Shown here: piece by piece, positions 53,087 through 61,484 of the stretch
How positions within the stretch are numbered: the stretch's first letter is position 1
Layout: each line of letters opens with the position of its first letter
Position numbers and translations under genes: made by a program
DNA from: UBA5069 sp963773745
Lineage (GTDB): Bacteria > Chloroflexota > Anaerolineae > Caldilineales > Caldilineaceae
Direction of reading: 5' to 3'
NCBI GenBank assembly: GCA_963773745.1
Contig: CAVZCL010000005.1
Coordinates: 1,674,001 to 1,738,000, forward strand
Length of the DNA: 64,000 nt
Notes under the pieces: generated by a model
What the model was told of the DNA's origin: nothing
Databases searched by the model: none
The model's input: only the letters and a program-made list of their open reading frames with translations

Positions 53087-53806
53087 TTACGCCGTTATCA
53101 CCGTCCCCACCGGCTCTCCTGTGACGACCTTGACAAGCGTTCCCTCGTGCCACAGGTTGACAACCTGAATGGGCAGGTCGTTGTCCATGCACATGGCCAT
53201 GGCCGTGCTGTCCATGACCCCCAGGCGGCGATTCAGCGCCTCAATGTAGGTCAGCCTCTGATAGGGGACGGCGTTGGCATTCTTCTTGGGGTCCATGTCG
53301 TAGACGGCGTCAACCTTCGTCGCCTTAACGAGCAGCTCTGCGTCTATCTCCATGGCACGCAGGCTGGCTGCCGTGTCGGTGGTGAAATAGGGGTTGCCCG
53401 TACCTGCGCCGAAAATGATCACGCGCCCCTTCTCCAGGTGGCGAATCGCGCGGCGCTGAATATACGGTTCGGCCAGGGCGCGCACTTCGATGCCCGTCAT
53501 CACCCGTGTGGGGATGCCCTCGCGCTCGAGCGCATCCTGCAGCGCCAGTGAATTCATCACGGTGGCCAGCATGCCCATGTGGTCGGCAGTCACCCGCTCC
53601 ATGCCATGGTCCAGCCCGTCCTGCTTGCCGCGCCAGAGGTTGCCGCCGCCAATCACAACCGCAACCTGAACGCCCATGTTCACAATCTCGACGACCTTCT
53701 GCGCCACAAATTCGGCCTGGGCGGGATTGATGCCCACGCCTCCCTCACCCGCCAGCGCTTCGCCGCCCAGCTTGAGCAAAATACGCCGATACTTGATTTC
53801 CGCCAT
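53087..53806 (-). CDS. pyrH: Uridylate kinase
   Basis: Makes UDP from UMP; 239 residues. Amino-acid-kinase fold marks: KYRRILLKLGGEALAGEGGV, VQVAVVIGGGNLWRGKQDGL, ADHMGMLATVMNSLALQDAL, RHLEKGRVIIFGAGTGNPYF, TTDTAASLRAMEIDAELLVK and DMDPKKNANAVPYQRLTY. ATG 53806 is chosen over an in-frame ATG 36 bases upstream because AGGAGA lies just before it and homology starts here. Part of the rpsB-tsf-pyrH-frr cluster. Confidence 0.97.
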   Translation of the reverse strand: MAEIKYRRILLKLGGEALAGEGGVGINPAQAEFVAQKVVEIVNMGVQVAVVIGGGNLWRGKQDGLDHGMERVTADHMGMLATVMNSLALQDALEREGIPTRVMTGIEVRALAEPYIQRRAIRHLEKGRVIIFGAGTGNPYFTTDTAASLRAMEIDAELLVKATKVDAVYDMDPKKNANAVPYQRLTYIEALNRRLGVMDSTAMAMCMDNDLPIQVVNLWHEGTLVKVVTGEPVGTVITA

Positions 53807-53907
53807 CACCCGTCTCCTCACTGTATGACGCGAGCATTGCATGGGACTGCGTCAAATCGCACGGTTCGACTATATCACGCGCTGCCACGGCGCGCCGATT
53901 CTGCATA

Positions 53908-53942
53908 AACGAATGCCCAGCCACAAGGGCTGGGCATTCGTT
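53908..53942. terminator. Hairpin between tsf and pyrH
   Basis: 15-bp perfect stem (53908-53922 with 53928-53942) and 5-base loop, 15 bases beyond the tsf stop on the minus strand. No strong T run, so partial termination is likely, with some read-through to pyrH. Confidence 0.65.
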
Positions 53943-53956
53943 CGATTGACCACTGC

Positions 53957-54553
53957 TTATTCGCCGATGGCGAGGCGGCTGAAGCCGCCGATCTTGATGT
54001 TTTCGCCAAGCTTGGCAATCGCATCGGTGATCATCTGCTGAATGGTCACGTCGGCGTTGCGAATGTTGGACTGCTCCAGCAGGCAAACTTCGCTAAACCA
54101 TTTGTCGAGCTTGCCTTCGACAATCTTCTCGATGACGGCGGGCGGCTTGCCGCTCTCGGCCATCTGCGCCGCGTAGACTTCCTTCTCCTTGGCAACATCC
54201 TCGGCGGGTACATCCTCGCGCGCCACGTAGAGCGGACGGCTCGCGGCCACCTGCATGGCAATCTCGCGCGCAAGCTGCACAAAGGTCTCATTGCGAGCCA
54301 CAAAGTCCGTCTCGCAGTTGAGCTTCACCATGGCGGCCATCTTGTTGTTGCTGTGCATATACTCGCCAATAATGCCCTCATTGGCGGCGCGGCTGGCCTT
54401 GGTGGCAGCCTTGGCGAGCCCCTTCTTGCGCAGGAAGTCGGCGGCCTTCTCAAAATCGCCATCGTTTGCGACAAGGGCCTTCTTGCAGTCCAGAACGCCG
54501 GCATCCGTTGCTTCGCGCAACAGCTTCACCATCTCGGCGGTTACTTCGGCCAT
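53957..54553 (-). CDS. tsf: Translation elongation factor Ts
   Basis: Nucleotide exchange factor of EF-Tu; 198 residues, the short form also found in Thermus and Chloroflexota-type bacteria. N-terminal UBA-like domain TAEMVKLLREATDAGVLDCK and KALVANDGDFEKAADFLRKK; the core reads GIIGEYMHSNNKMAAMVKLN, CETDFVARNETFVQLAREIA and a C-terminal VCLLEQSNIRNADVTIQQMI. Intact. Confidence 0.97.
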   Translation of the reverse strand: MAEVTAEMVKLLREATDAGVLDCKKALVANDGDFEKAADFLRKKGLAKAATKASRAANEGIIGEYMHSNNKMAAMVKLNCETDFVARNETFVQLAREIAMQVAASRPLYVAREDVPAEDVAKEKEVYAAQMAESGKPPAVIEKIVEGKLDKWFSEVCLLEQSNIRNADVTIQQMITDAIAKLGENIKIGGFSRLAIGE

Positions 54554-54626
54554 AAGTCATTCTCTCCATGTGTCGCCCTGCGTTTTGGGGCAGGGCCGCT
54601 AATCAATCAACCGCCTATGGGGCGGG

Positions 54627-55667
54627 TTAGTTTTCCAGTGCGCTTTCAGAGCTGGGAATGCCTTCGCTGGGCGGGGCATCGGCCGTGGCGGCTTCAGGGT
54701 TCTCTTCCGAAACACCGGCGGCCTTGCCCGTGGCGGTAATGTCCTCGGGCAGATCGACATTGTCCAGGCTCTCGGTCACTGCGTCCAGCACTTCCTGCAC
54801 GTCAGCGGCTTCATCCACCACCTGATCCAGCTCGGCATCAACGACGCCGGTATCCAGCTTCTCTTCGAGTTCGCCTTCGTCCTCGTCATCCACAGTGCGC
54901 AGCTTGGCCAGCGTGCTCGGTCCCAGGTACTGCTCCATGTCGGCCATCTCGCCCTGGCTCACGCCCGAGTCGACAGCAACCTGGTCGCGCACGTTGAGCC
55001 CTTCCATGACTGCATCGGCAATCACCGAGACAATCAGCTTGACGGAGCGAATCGCGTCATCGTTGCTGGGAACCACATACTCAATCGGCGTCGGGTCGGC
55101 GTTTGTGTCAACCATGCCCACCACGGGAATGTGCAGACGGGTGGACTCGATGACGGCCAAATCCTCAAGGCTGGTATCCACAACGAAGACAATGTCGGGC
55201 AGCTTGCGCATGACCTTGAGGCCGCCAATGCGCCGGTTGAGCTTGTCCACATCGCGCTGAATGCTCAGCCGTTCCTTCTTCGTATAGTTCTTGAACTCGC
55301 CGCTGTCCATCTTGCGCTCTGTGGTCAGCAAATACTCAAGGCGCTGGCGAATCGTGGCCCAGTTGGTCAGTGTGCCACCCAGCCAACGCTCGTTGACGTA
55401 GGGCATCTGGCAGCGCTCGGCCTCGGCGCGGATGGTGGCCTGCGCCTGGCGCTTTGTGCCCACAAAGAGCACGGTGCCGCCCTTGGCCACAATTTCGCTA
55501 ATGCGCTTGGACGCGGCGTTCAACTCCGCCAGCGTCTGCTGCAGGTCAATAATGTGAATACCGCTGCGCTCGGTAAAGATGTACGGGCGCATTTTGGGGT
55601 TCCAGCGCTGGGTGCGGTGGCCGAAGTGGACGCCCGCCTCCAGCAGTTCCTTCATTGAGACTGCCAT
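54627..55667 (-). CDS. rpsB: 30S ribosomal protein S2 with acidic C-terminal extension
   Basis: Small-subunit ribosomal protein. The conserved part (residues 1-235) is typical: MKELLEAGVHFGHRTQRWNP, KMRPYIFTERSGIHIIDLQQ, VLFVGTKRQAQATIRAEAER, YVNERWLGGTLTNWATIRQR and IPVVGMVDTNADPTPIEYVV. After it come about 105 acidic residues (LRTVDDEDEGELEEKLDTGV, ATADAPPSEGIPSSESALEN) not found in the Escherichia coli protein of 241 residues. ATG 55667 has AAAGGAG upstream; an ATG 33 bases earlier is not conserved. First gene of the operon. Confidence 0.96.
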   Translation of the reverse strand: MAVSMKELLEAGVHFGHRTQRWNPKMRPYIFTERSGIHIIDLQQTLAELNAASKRISEIVAKGGTVLFVGTKRQAQATIRAEAERCQMPYVNERWLGGTLTNWATIRQRLEYLLTTERKMDSGEFKNYTKKERLSIQRDVDKLNRRIGGLKVMRKLPDIVFVVDTSLEDLAVIESTRLHIPVVGMVDTNADPTPIEYVVPSNDDAIRSVKLIVSVIADAVMEGLNVRDQVAVDSGVSQGEMADMEQYLGPSTLAKLRTVDDEDEGELEEKLDTGVVDAELDQVVDEAADVQEVLDAVTESLDNVDLPEDITATGKAAGVSEENPEAATADAPPSEGIPSSESALEN

Positions 55668-55830
55668 GCGAAAATCTCCTTTTGGGTTGTGCTTCCGCAC
55701 CCTTCATTCCGAGATCTCACCACACGTCAGTTGCGCGTGGCACCCGAGTTCGCCGGTCAGGGTGCGTGCAGGATAGGTGCGTTCGATGCAGCGCCCCACG
55801 CGCGTGCGTGTGACGGGACACCGAAGGAGA

Positions 55831-55859
55831 ATTGTATATCAGGCGGGCGCTGAAATCAA
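55831..55859 (-). promoter_or_regulatory. Promoter of the rpsB-tsf operon
   Basis: On the minus strand TTGATT (55854-55859) and TACAAT (55831-55836) with a 17-base spacer, leaving a leader of about 155 bases before the rpsB start, in which S2-mediated autoregulation could take place (inference). Confidence 0.65.
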
Positions 55860-55893
55860 ACGCGCCGCTCGCAATTTCAACAGCCAAAGCGCT

Positions 55894-55980
55894 GTACACA
55901 GATTACACCGAAACAAACAGATAAGGGCAGATGCAATTTGCATCTGCCCTTATCTGTTTGTTTCAGTGTAATCTGTGTAC
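55894..55980. repeat. Fold-back hairpin with 43-bp arms
   Basis: Positions 55894-55936 pair with 55938-55980 with one mismatch and a single-base loop. It begins GTACACAGATTACACCGAAA, related to the hairpin at 36781. It sits 10 bases past the stop of the response regulator and 34 bases ahead of the rpsB promoter, where it would insulate the two units. Confidence 0.92.
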
Positions 55981-55990
55981 TGGCCGTCCC

Positions 55991-56704
55991 CTACTCGCCC
56001 TTTTTGTAATCCACGAAGCGGTAGCCAAGGCCGCGCTCGGTGAAGATGTACCGGGGCGATTCGAGGTCGGGCTCAATCTTCTTGCGCAAATAGGTAATAT
56101 ACAGGCGCAGCAGGTGGTTGTCGTTGAGGTATTCCGGCCCCCACACCTTTGTCAGCAGCGTTTCGTGGGGTATCACCCAGCCGGCATTCTGAATGAGCTG
56201 GTAGAGCAGCCGGTATTCGGTGGGGCGCAGGTTGATGCGCTCGCCATCCACAATCACATCGCGCCGCTGCAGATCGACCTGCAGGCGGTCGTCGATCGTA
56301 ATCGTCTGCTTCTCCAGCCGGCCGCTGTTCTCCGAGCGACGCAGCACAGCGCGCACGCGGCTCGAAAGCTCGCGCGGGCTGAAGGGCTTGGTGATGTAGT
56401 CATCCGCGCCCAGGTCCAGCCCCTTGATCTTGTCCTCCTCGTCAGAACGCACCGTCAGCATGATCACCGACGCGTCGCTCACCTGGCGCAGCCGCTTGAG
56501 CATCTCAAAGCCATCCATGCCGGGCATTTCCACGTCAAGGAGCACAAGGTCGGGATTGTAATCGCGCACCTTTTCCAGCGCGACCATGCCGTTGTTGGCC
56601 TCAAGGGTGAAGTAGCCCTCCAGGTCCAGGTTCATTTTGACGAAACGCACCATGCGTGGTTCATCGTCAACAACGAGTATGGTCACGCGCGGTTGTGTGC
56701 TCAT
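55991..56704 (-). CDS. OmpR/PhoB-family response regulator
   Basis: Two-component transcription factor of 237 residues. Receiver domain: ILVVDDEPRMVRFVKMNLDL, phosphorylation Asp in PDLVLLDVEMPGMDGFEMLK, conserved Thr in IMLTVRSDEEDKI and Lys in GADDYITKPFSPREL. DNA-binding winged helix: ERINLRPTEYRLLYQLIQNA, GWVIPHETLLTKVWGPEYLN and RLYITYLRKKIEPDLESPRY with IFTERGLGYRFV. No histidine kinase gene lies in the window, so it is an orphan here. Confidence 0.97.
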   Translation of the reverse strand: MSTQPRVTILVVDDEPRMVRFVKMNLDLEGYFTLEANNGMVALEKVRDYNPDLVLLDVEMPGMDGFEMLKRLRQVSDASVIMLTVRSDEEDKIKGLDLGADDYITKPFSPRELSSRVRAVLRRSENSGRLEKQTITIDDRLQVDLQRRDVIVDGERINLRPTEYRLLYQLIQNAGWVIPHETLLTKVWGPEYLNDNHLLRLYITYLRKKIEPDLESPRYIFTERGLGYRFVDYKKGE

Positions 56705-56823
56705 CGGCCTGCCTCAATGAAAGCCTTGACGCAAAATCGCAAAGAAAAGCTCAACGCGGTACTTACCATGAAGATCTGCTTTGCGTACCTTTGCGACTTC
56801 GCGCCTCTGCGTCGTATCTGTAG

Positions 56824-57549
56824 TTACTGCGCCGTGCCAAAGCCTGGTATCGGCAGCGACTCGTAGCGAATCACGCCAATGTCAAAGGTCTCACCCGCCT
56901 CCACTTCCACCAGAATCGTCTCGCCCGTCTCGGGGTGGATGAGCTGGTAGGAGGTGATGACGCCGTCGAGGATCAGCGAGTACATGCCCACAGGCACGTT
57001 GTCAATCGCAAAGCCGCCGTCGTCATTGGTGGAGCTGCGGTTGGGGGTGTCCGGCGAGTAACCCGACGCCCTGGGCACGCCAGCTTCGTCGCGTATGACA
57101 TCAGCCAGCCCCACAATCACGCCGCCCACGGGCGTGTCTACGCCATCGCGCGAAATCAGAATCCTCCCCACAATCGCGCCTGTATCGGTGCTGGTTTGCC
57201 CCGCTATGCCCGAAGCCTCGAAATCCGCCCCGAGCGATGACTCGGCCGGCAACAGTGCGGGCGGCGTGGCAAGGGGCGAGTCGGCAACAGGTGTGGGCAG
57301 CGGCGACTTGCCCGCCGCCACCAGCGGCGATTCGGGCGATTTGCCCTCGGCCGGTGCTTCCGCTGGCGCTTCATTCGGCACAGCGGTGGCCGCCTCTGCG
57401 GGGGCCGCTGTGGTGGCCTCTGCGGGGGCGGGTATGGCCGTCGGCGCATCGGCCGGTGCTGCGGGCGCCCTGTCGTCGCCGCAGGCGGCCAGCGCCAGTG
57501 CAACCAGCAGGGCCGTCAGAAGGAGCATGATCCTACTTGTCTTTAGCAT
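56824..57549 (-). CDS. Lipoprotein with a carboxypeptidase-regulatory-like domain
   Basis: Secreted lipoprotein of 241 residues. Signal peptide MLKTSRIMLLLTALLVALAL with lipobox LAAC (Cys23). Residues 24-110 are a low-complexity Ala/Pro/Thr/Glu-rich spacer, likely a wall-spanning linker. Residues about 125-235 resemble a carboxypeptidase-regulatory or SdrD-type beta-sandwich: TGAIVGRILISRDGVDTPVG, GGVIVGLADVIRDEAGVPRA, STNDDGGFAIDNVPVGMYSL and ETILVEVEAGETFDIGVIRY. Role unknown; probably cell-surface attachment or display. Confidence 0.8.
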   Translation of the reverse strand: MLKTSRIMLLLTALLVALALAACGDDRAPAAPADAPTAIPAPAEATTAAPAEAATAVPNEAPAEAPAEGKSPESPLVAAGKSPLPTPVADSPLATPPALLPAESSLGADFEASGIAGQTSTDTGAIVGRILISRDGVDTPVGGVIVGLADVIRDEAGVPRASGYSPDTPNRSSTNDDGGFAIDNVPVGMYSLILDGVITSYQLIHPETGETILVEVEAGETFDIGVIRYESLPIPGFGTAQ

Positions 57550-57690
57550 CCAGTACCTCAGTGTCTGTCAGTGCCGCTCTGCGGCCACTCGGTTTACAAA
57601 AAGCAGTCGGAGGATTTACGCGCCATCCTGTCACAATCACACAGTTTTGGCGCAACGTAGCTGCATTGTACCGCACACGCCTCGCGTGCA

Positions 57691-57725
57691 AGGAAACGGG
57701 CGAGGAATCTCCTCGCCCGTTTCCT
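57691..57725. terminator. Hairpin downstream of the secreted repeat protein
   Basis: 16-bp perfect stem (57691-57706 with 57710-57725) with a 3-base loop, 51 bases past the stop of the minus-strand gene. Confidence 0.7.
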
Positions 57726-57775
57726 CTGTACGCATGCGACGGCAACGCCATGCTGCACGTCGCTGCTTTGTTACC

Positions 57776-59116
57776 TTACTTCTTCACACCTTCGTAGACC
57801 AGCAGGCCGTCCACGTTGGGGATCTGGCGCAACTGATTGATGACAGCCACCAGCGCGCTGGGCGGATTGGAGCTGCAGGTTGCTGCGCCAATGTAGCGGT
57901 CAGCAATCTTGCCGTTCTGGTTGTCGCTCAGCGCCGCGTTCGGTGCAAGGTTGCCCGAGACGGTGTAGCCGCTGTTGAGGAAGGTGCAGTTGACGGTTGT
58001 TGCCACTGCGCCCACATTCTGGATGTTGAAGCCGGTGAAGAAGCCGCTGTTGCGGTCCATAATCAGGGGCAGCACAACCACGGGGCCGGCCTCGGCCGAG
58101 TCAAAGGCGTTGTAGGCTTCGCCGTCGAAGTTGCCCAGCTGGTTGACAACACCCACCAGCGGCTGGTTGGTGCTGTTGGTGGTCACACGGGCAGCGCCGA
58201 TGAAGCGCACGTTGGCAGCACAGTTCTCATTCGTGCCTGCTTCGCCGTCAAACTTGAATGCACGCAGCGCAAAGGTCTCGGACGAATTCGGCTGAATTGT
58301 CTTCGTCTCTGTGCACTGGGTGCCAATGCCGCCGGCCGGGGTGTATTCCACCGTAACGTTCGTCGCGGCTGTGCCTGCGTTCTGAATCTGCACGCCAGTC
58401 TGATAGCCGGCGTTGTTGGCGTTAATCGTCGGGAAGACCGGGTTCGTGCTGCCGCCGGTGATGCCGGTGTAGGCAAACATGATGCGCGGGTTTTCCTGAA
58501 TCGCCGCAGCCACCACAGGCTGGTTGCTGGTAATTGTGGCCGCAAAAATCTTCTGCGTGTGTGCTTCTGCAGCCTGGTAGAAGACCTTTGCTGCACCCGG
58601 CTTGATCGTGGCGCTGGCGTTCACACCGTCACTATAGGCAATCTGCACGTTGGCGTCGCCTGTACCGGCATTCTGCACGCTGAACCAGGTGAAGAATCCG
58701 GAATTGTCCTTGAAGAGCGTGGGCAGCAGCACCTTGGTGGCCCCGCCCGAGCGGCCCACATAGGACGCACCGGCTGCAAAGTCACTCGCCACGATGTTGC
58801 TGATGGCGGCAACCTTCTTGTCCGACGAGATGACAAACGAGCCGCTAAAGCCGTTTGCCACGTTGCTGATCGGGAAGTAGGTCTTGGAGCCGTTGACGGC
58901 AATCGTGTCATTCAATGCCGAGCCGCTCTGTGTGCCGTCGGCGTTGTAGCCAATCAGCACGACCTTGGCCTCGGTGGTGTCCAGGTTGGCAATCTGAATG
59001 CTGGATGTGTAGGCCGGGAACTGTGTGTTCTGCGCCTGCGCAACGTGCACAGGTGCAAAGGCAATCAAGCTGGCCAGTACGGCAACAACAAGTAGAACGC
59101 GAAGATACTTTGACAT
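57776..59116 (-). CDS. Secreted protein with repeated beta-rich modules (possible surface-layer protein)
   Basis: Exported protein of 446 residues; signal peptide MSKYLRVLLVVAVLASLIAF with a likely cleavage after VAQA. The rest is rich in Ala, Asn, Thr, Gly and Val and has recurring modules that each include a 'FNIQN-G-' strand: SSIQIANLDTTEAKVVLIGY, FFTWFSVQNAGTGDANVQIA, TGVQIQNAGTAATNVTVEYT and FFTGFNIQNVGAVATTVNCT. Between them lie AAISNIVASDF and QPLVGVVNQLGNFDGE, which are also similar to each other. There is no catalytic motif or anchor. The pattern fits a structural surface or matrix protein; no family name can be given with certainty. The codon use appears less GC-extreme than its neighbours, which could reflect high expression. 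Confidence 0.75.
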   Translation of the reverse strand: MSKYLRVLLVVAVLASLIAFAPVHVAQAQNTQFPAYTSSIQIANLDTTEAKVVLIGYNADGTQSGSALNDTIAVNGSKTYFPISNVANGFSGSFVISSDKKVAAISNIVASDFAAGASYVGRSGGATKVLLPTLFKDNSGFFTWFSVQNAGTGDANVQIAYSDGVNASATIKPGAAKVFYQAAEAHTQKIFAATITSNQPVVAAAIQENPRIMFAYTGITGGSTNPVFPTINANNAGYQTGVQIQNAGTAATNVTVEYTPAGGIGTQCTETKTIQPNSSETFALRAFKFDGEAGTNENCAANVRFIGAARVTTNSTNQPLVGVVNQLGNFDGEAYNAFDSAEAGPVVVLPLIMDRNSGFFTGFNIQNVGAVATTVNCTFLNSGYTVSGNLAPNAALSDNQNGKIADRYIGAATCSSNPPSALVAVINQLRQIPNVDGLLVYEGVKK

Positions 59117-59470
59117 GGTGGCACTCTCTCCTGGTGATACGGCATGCAGAAATTACGATATCATACAGAAACGCAGTCATACAGAAATGCAGTTATACAG
59201 CGATCATGTTGCAATGCGGTGCGACAAACTCAACTGATGCACCGTATGCGCTGAAACCGGTCGCTTGCGCCTGCGGCAAACAATAGCCGCGTGCCACGCT
59301 CCCGCCGGGCTCTGTTGAGCACAGACTACGCCTGTATCATAGCCAGTGCAATACTACGTCGGGGGTATATTGGCTCAAATTGGCATTGTCATGGGCTAGA
59401 GTCGGCTTGTCTGCCTCCCCCATTGGGCATACCCCAAACGGTGTATTCTCTCCTGTCGACGGCCACTCGG
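59117..59470. other. Upstream region of the secreted repeat protein
   Basis: No gene. A 16-bp tandem repeat lies at 59161-59200, and the region between 59290 and 59400 is probably the promoter area, though no clear -35/-10 pair could be fixed. Confidence 0.5.
59161..59200. repeat. 16-bp tandem repeat in the leader of the secreted protein gene
   Basis: TCATACAGAAACGCAG (59161-59176) is followed by TCATACAGAAATGCAG (59177-59192) and a partial third copy TTATACAG (59193-59200). It lies 45-84 bases before the start codon. Confidence 0.85.
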
Positions 59471-59482
59471 GCCTCTCCAATC

Positions 59483-59655
59483 CGTAGCGGGGGGCTTCCA
59501 GCCCTCCGTTTTCGGCCGTCTCAATGCGTACGCATAGCGTCACGTCGGGAGACGTGACCTACAGTCGTCACGCCGAGAGCCGTGACCTGCGGTCGTCACG
59601 CCAGGAGCCGTGACCTACAACAACCGGAGGGCTGGAAGCCCCCCGCTACGCCATT
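59483..59655. repeat. Cluster of palindromic repeats
   Basis: GTAGCGGGGGGCTTCCAGCC (59483), then GTCACGTCGGGAGACGTGAC, GTCACGCCGAGAGCCGTGAC and GTCACGCCAGGAGCCGTGAC (59540-59612, period about 28), and the reverse of the first motif, GGAGGGCTGGAAGCCCCCCG (59627). The cluster is bounded by the two GTAGCGG-type copies in opposite orientation. Confidence 0.85.
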
Positions 59656-59669
59656 CCGGCCCGCTCCTT

Positions 59670-60608
59670 TTACCACGTTGCGCTCCACACGCGCAGTGCG
59701 TCGGGCGCACGCCATGCCTGCGCACCGTCGCACAGGCTGCGGCGAATGAGGTCGGGGCGCGGCAACTGGCGCAGCGTCACACGCATGCCGTCTGCGCGCA
59801 CATCCAGCTGCAGCCAGCCAACCGGATATTCGATAATCGACGGCGCAAGCACCGAAAGCGCACGAAAGCCATTGAAGCCCAGCTCACCCTGTTCGTAGCG
59901 ATGCGCGTGCGCCTGAAAGAGAACGCGCACGCCGCGCCGCCGCGCCAGCACGCGCAGCAGCGCGTCGGCGTTGCGCACGGCATAGTAGGGTTTCCATGGG
60001 CGATATGGGGTGCGCCACGGGTGCACAAGTTGGTGAACAAAAGCAAGCACGGGCCGCCCGCCCGCGCTTGCCAGCGCTTCATCCACGCGTGCCAGTTCGC
60101 CTTCCGACAGCCAGCCGTAGACCGGATCGCCCGGTTGGGCGTCCTGAATCTGCGCCGCATCGTGCCCCTGTGCGTTGATCAGCAGCAGGCGCAGTCCATC
60201 CACATCCACGGTGGCGCCCAGGCCACGCTCCAAACCCCACAGCTGCTCAAAGAGCGCCCAGCCGCCTGTTGACGGTGAAGAGCCGTCGTTGCCCGGCGGT
60301 GTATCATGGTTGCCCGGCAGCGCCAGCATGGGCATGGGCAGGCTTGCAAAGTCGCCGTGAAGCCGCGCCAGCAGGGGCGCAAAGTTTGCATTCGGCAAAT
60401 TGAAGAAGCCGCCGCCGCAGGTCATGTCGCCCAGGTGCAGCGCCACGGTCGCGCCCGAGGCCGCAATCTCCTCGAGCAGCAGCGCGTGCAGCGCGTCCGA
60501 CTCGTCCAGCAGCATCGCGGCGTAGTCATCGCCAAACGGTGCAGCGCCGGCCGCAGAGGGCCACGTGTGTGTATCGGCAACGAGCGCAATGCGTGTGGCG
60601 TGCTTCAT
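59670..60608 (-). CDS. Metallophosphoesterase
   Basis: Calcineurin-type phosphoesterase of 312 residues. The metal-binding motifs are in order: ALVADTHTW (D-x-H), HLGDMTCGGGFFN (GD), LALPGNHDTPPG (GNHD), LAFVHQLVHPW and LFQAHAHRYEQGELG (HxH). No signal peptide; probably cytoplasmic. ATG 60608 overlaps the stop of the preceding binding-protein gene (ATGA), so a longer in-frame start is rejected. Substrate is unknown; the nearest general types are cAMP- or nucleotide-phosphoesterases. Confidence 0.9.
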   Translation of the reverse strand: MKHATRIALVADTHTWPSAAGAAPFGDDYAAMLLDESDALHALLLEEIAASGATVALHLGDMTCGGGFFNLPNANFAPLLARLHGDFASLPMPMLALPGNHDTPPGNDGSSPSTGGWALFEQLWGLERGLGATVDVDGLRLLLINAQGHDAAQIQDAQPGDPVYGWLSEGELARVDEALASAGGRPVLAFVHQLVHPWRTPYRPWKPYYAVRNADALLRVLARRRGVRVLFQAHAHRYEQGELGFNGFRALSVLAPSIIEYPVGWLQLDVRADGMRVTLRQLPRPDLIRRSLCDGAQAWRAPDALRVWSATW

Positions 60609-61484
60609 GGCTCTTCCTGACCCGCCCCTGCGGAGTCCGCAACGGCGCCAAACCACCTGTCGGCAAGTGCGGCCAGCGTGCCGTCGTCGCGCAGCACCGC
60701 AAGCGCCTCATTAACGGCCGCACCCAGTTGCGGCGCTTTGCGCGGGGTGAGAATGACGTAGGGGTTGCTTTCGAGCACCGGTCCCACCGCCTGCAGCGGC
60801 GCGCCCGCACCCTGTGCCAGCCGCAGGCTCACCTGGTCAATGAAGAGCGCGTCGACTGCGCCGTCACTGGCCGCTGTGAGAGCAGCTTCGGGCGTATCGA
60901 AGAGCACCGGCTCAAGCGCGATGGCCTCCTCGCGCTGCAAGCGGCGTGCAATCATGTCGCCTGCGCTGCCCCACTCCACGGCCACGCGTTGGCCGGCCAA
61001 TCCGGCCACGTCCGTAATCGGCGAGCCGGCGCGCACTGCCAGCCGCATGCCCGCCTCGAAGTAGGGCTGAGAGTATGCCACATCGCGCGTCTGCCGCTCG
61101 TCAAAGGGCATCGCACTTATGACTGCGTCGACACGCGTAGCCTTCACCGCATCGAGCAGGCTGTCGAATCCAATCGGGACAATCTCGGCGCGCATGCCCC
61201 ACCGTTCGGCCAGCGCCTGAGCCAGCTCCACGTCATAGCCCGCGGGCGCACCGCTCGCGTCAAGCTGCTCAAAGGGGGGGAAGCTGGGGTCCAGCCCCAC
61301 CCTGAAACTTGGCGTCATCCACCATGCGCGCCCAGGTGGGGTCCCGCCCGGTTAGCCCGGCCAGCCACGCAGGTGCATCGCCACCTGCCATCAGCCAAAT
61401 TGCCGCGCCCATCGCCACAAGCAGCAGCGCGCCCAGCCCTGCGGCCAGCCCTGGGCCGAGCTGGGGGCGCCTCACGGTCTCCAT
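60605..61484 (-). CDS. Amino-acid-type extracellular solute-binding protein (SBP_bac_3; frameshifted)
   Basis: Membrane-anchored polar-amino-acid-binding-type protein, about 292 residues. The N-terminal membrane anchor is GPGLAAGLGALLLVAMGAAI with no lipobox Cys. The binding domain reads FRVGLDPSFPPFEQLDASGA, PAGYDVELAQALAERWGMRA, DAVKATRVDAVISAMPFDER, FEAGMRLAVRAGSP and DGTLAALADRWFG. One extra T near 61310 (AAGTTTCAGG for AAGTTCAGG) splits it. The ATG overlaps the end of the glycosidase gene by 13 bases, and its stop overlaps the phosphoesterase start. No transporter genes lie beside it, so it may be a sensor or a stand-alone receptor. Confidence 0.85.

Noticed and set aside
59540..59612. 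Possible CRISPR-like repeat
   Set aside because: Same palindrome family as 29107; short, near-identical spacers and no cas genes.
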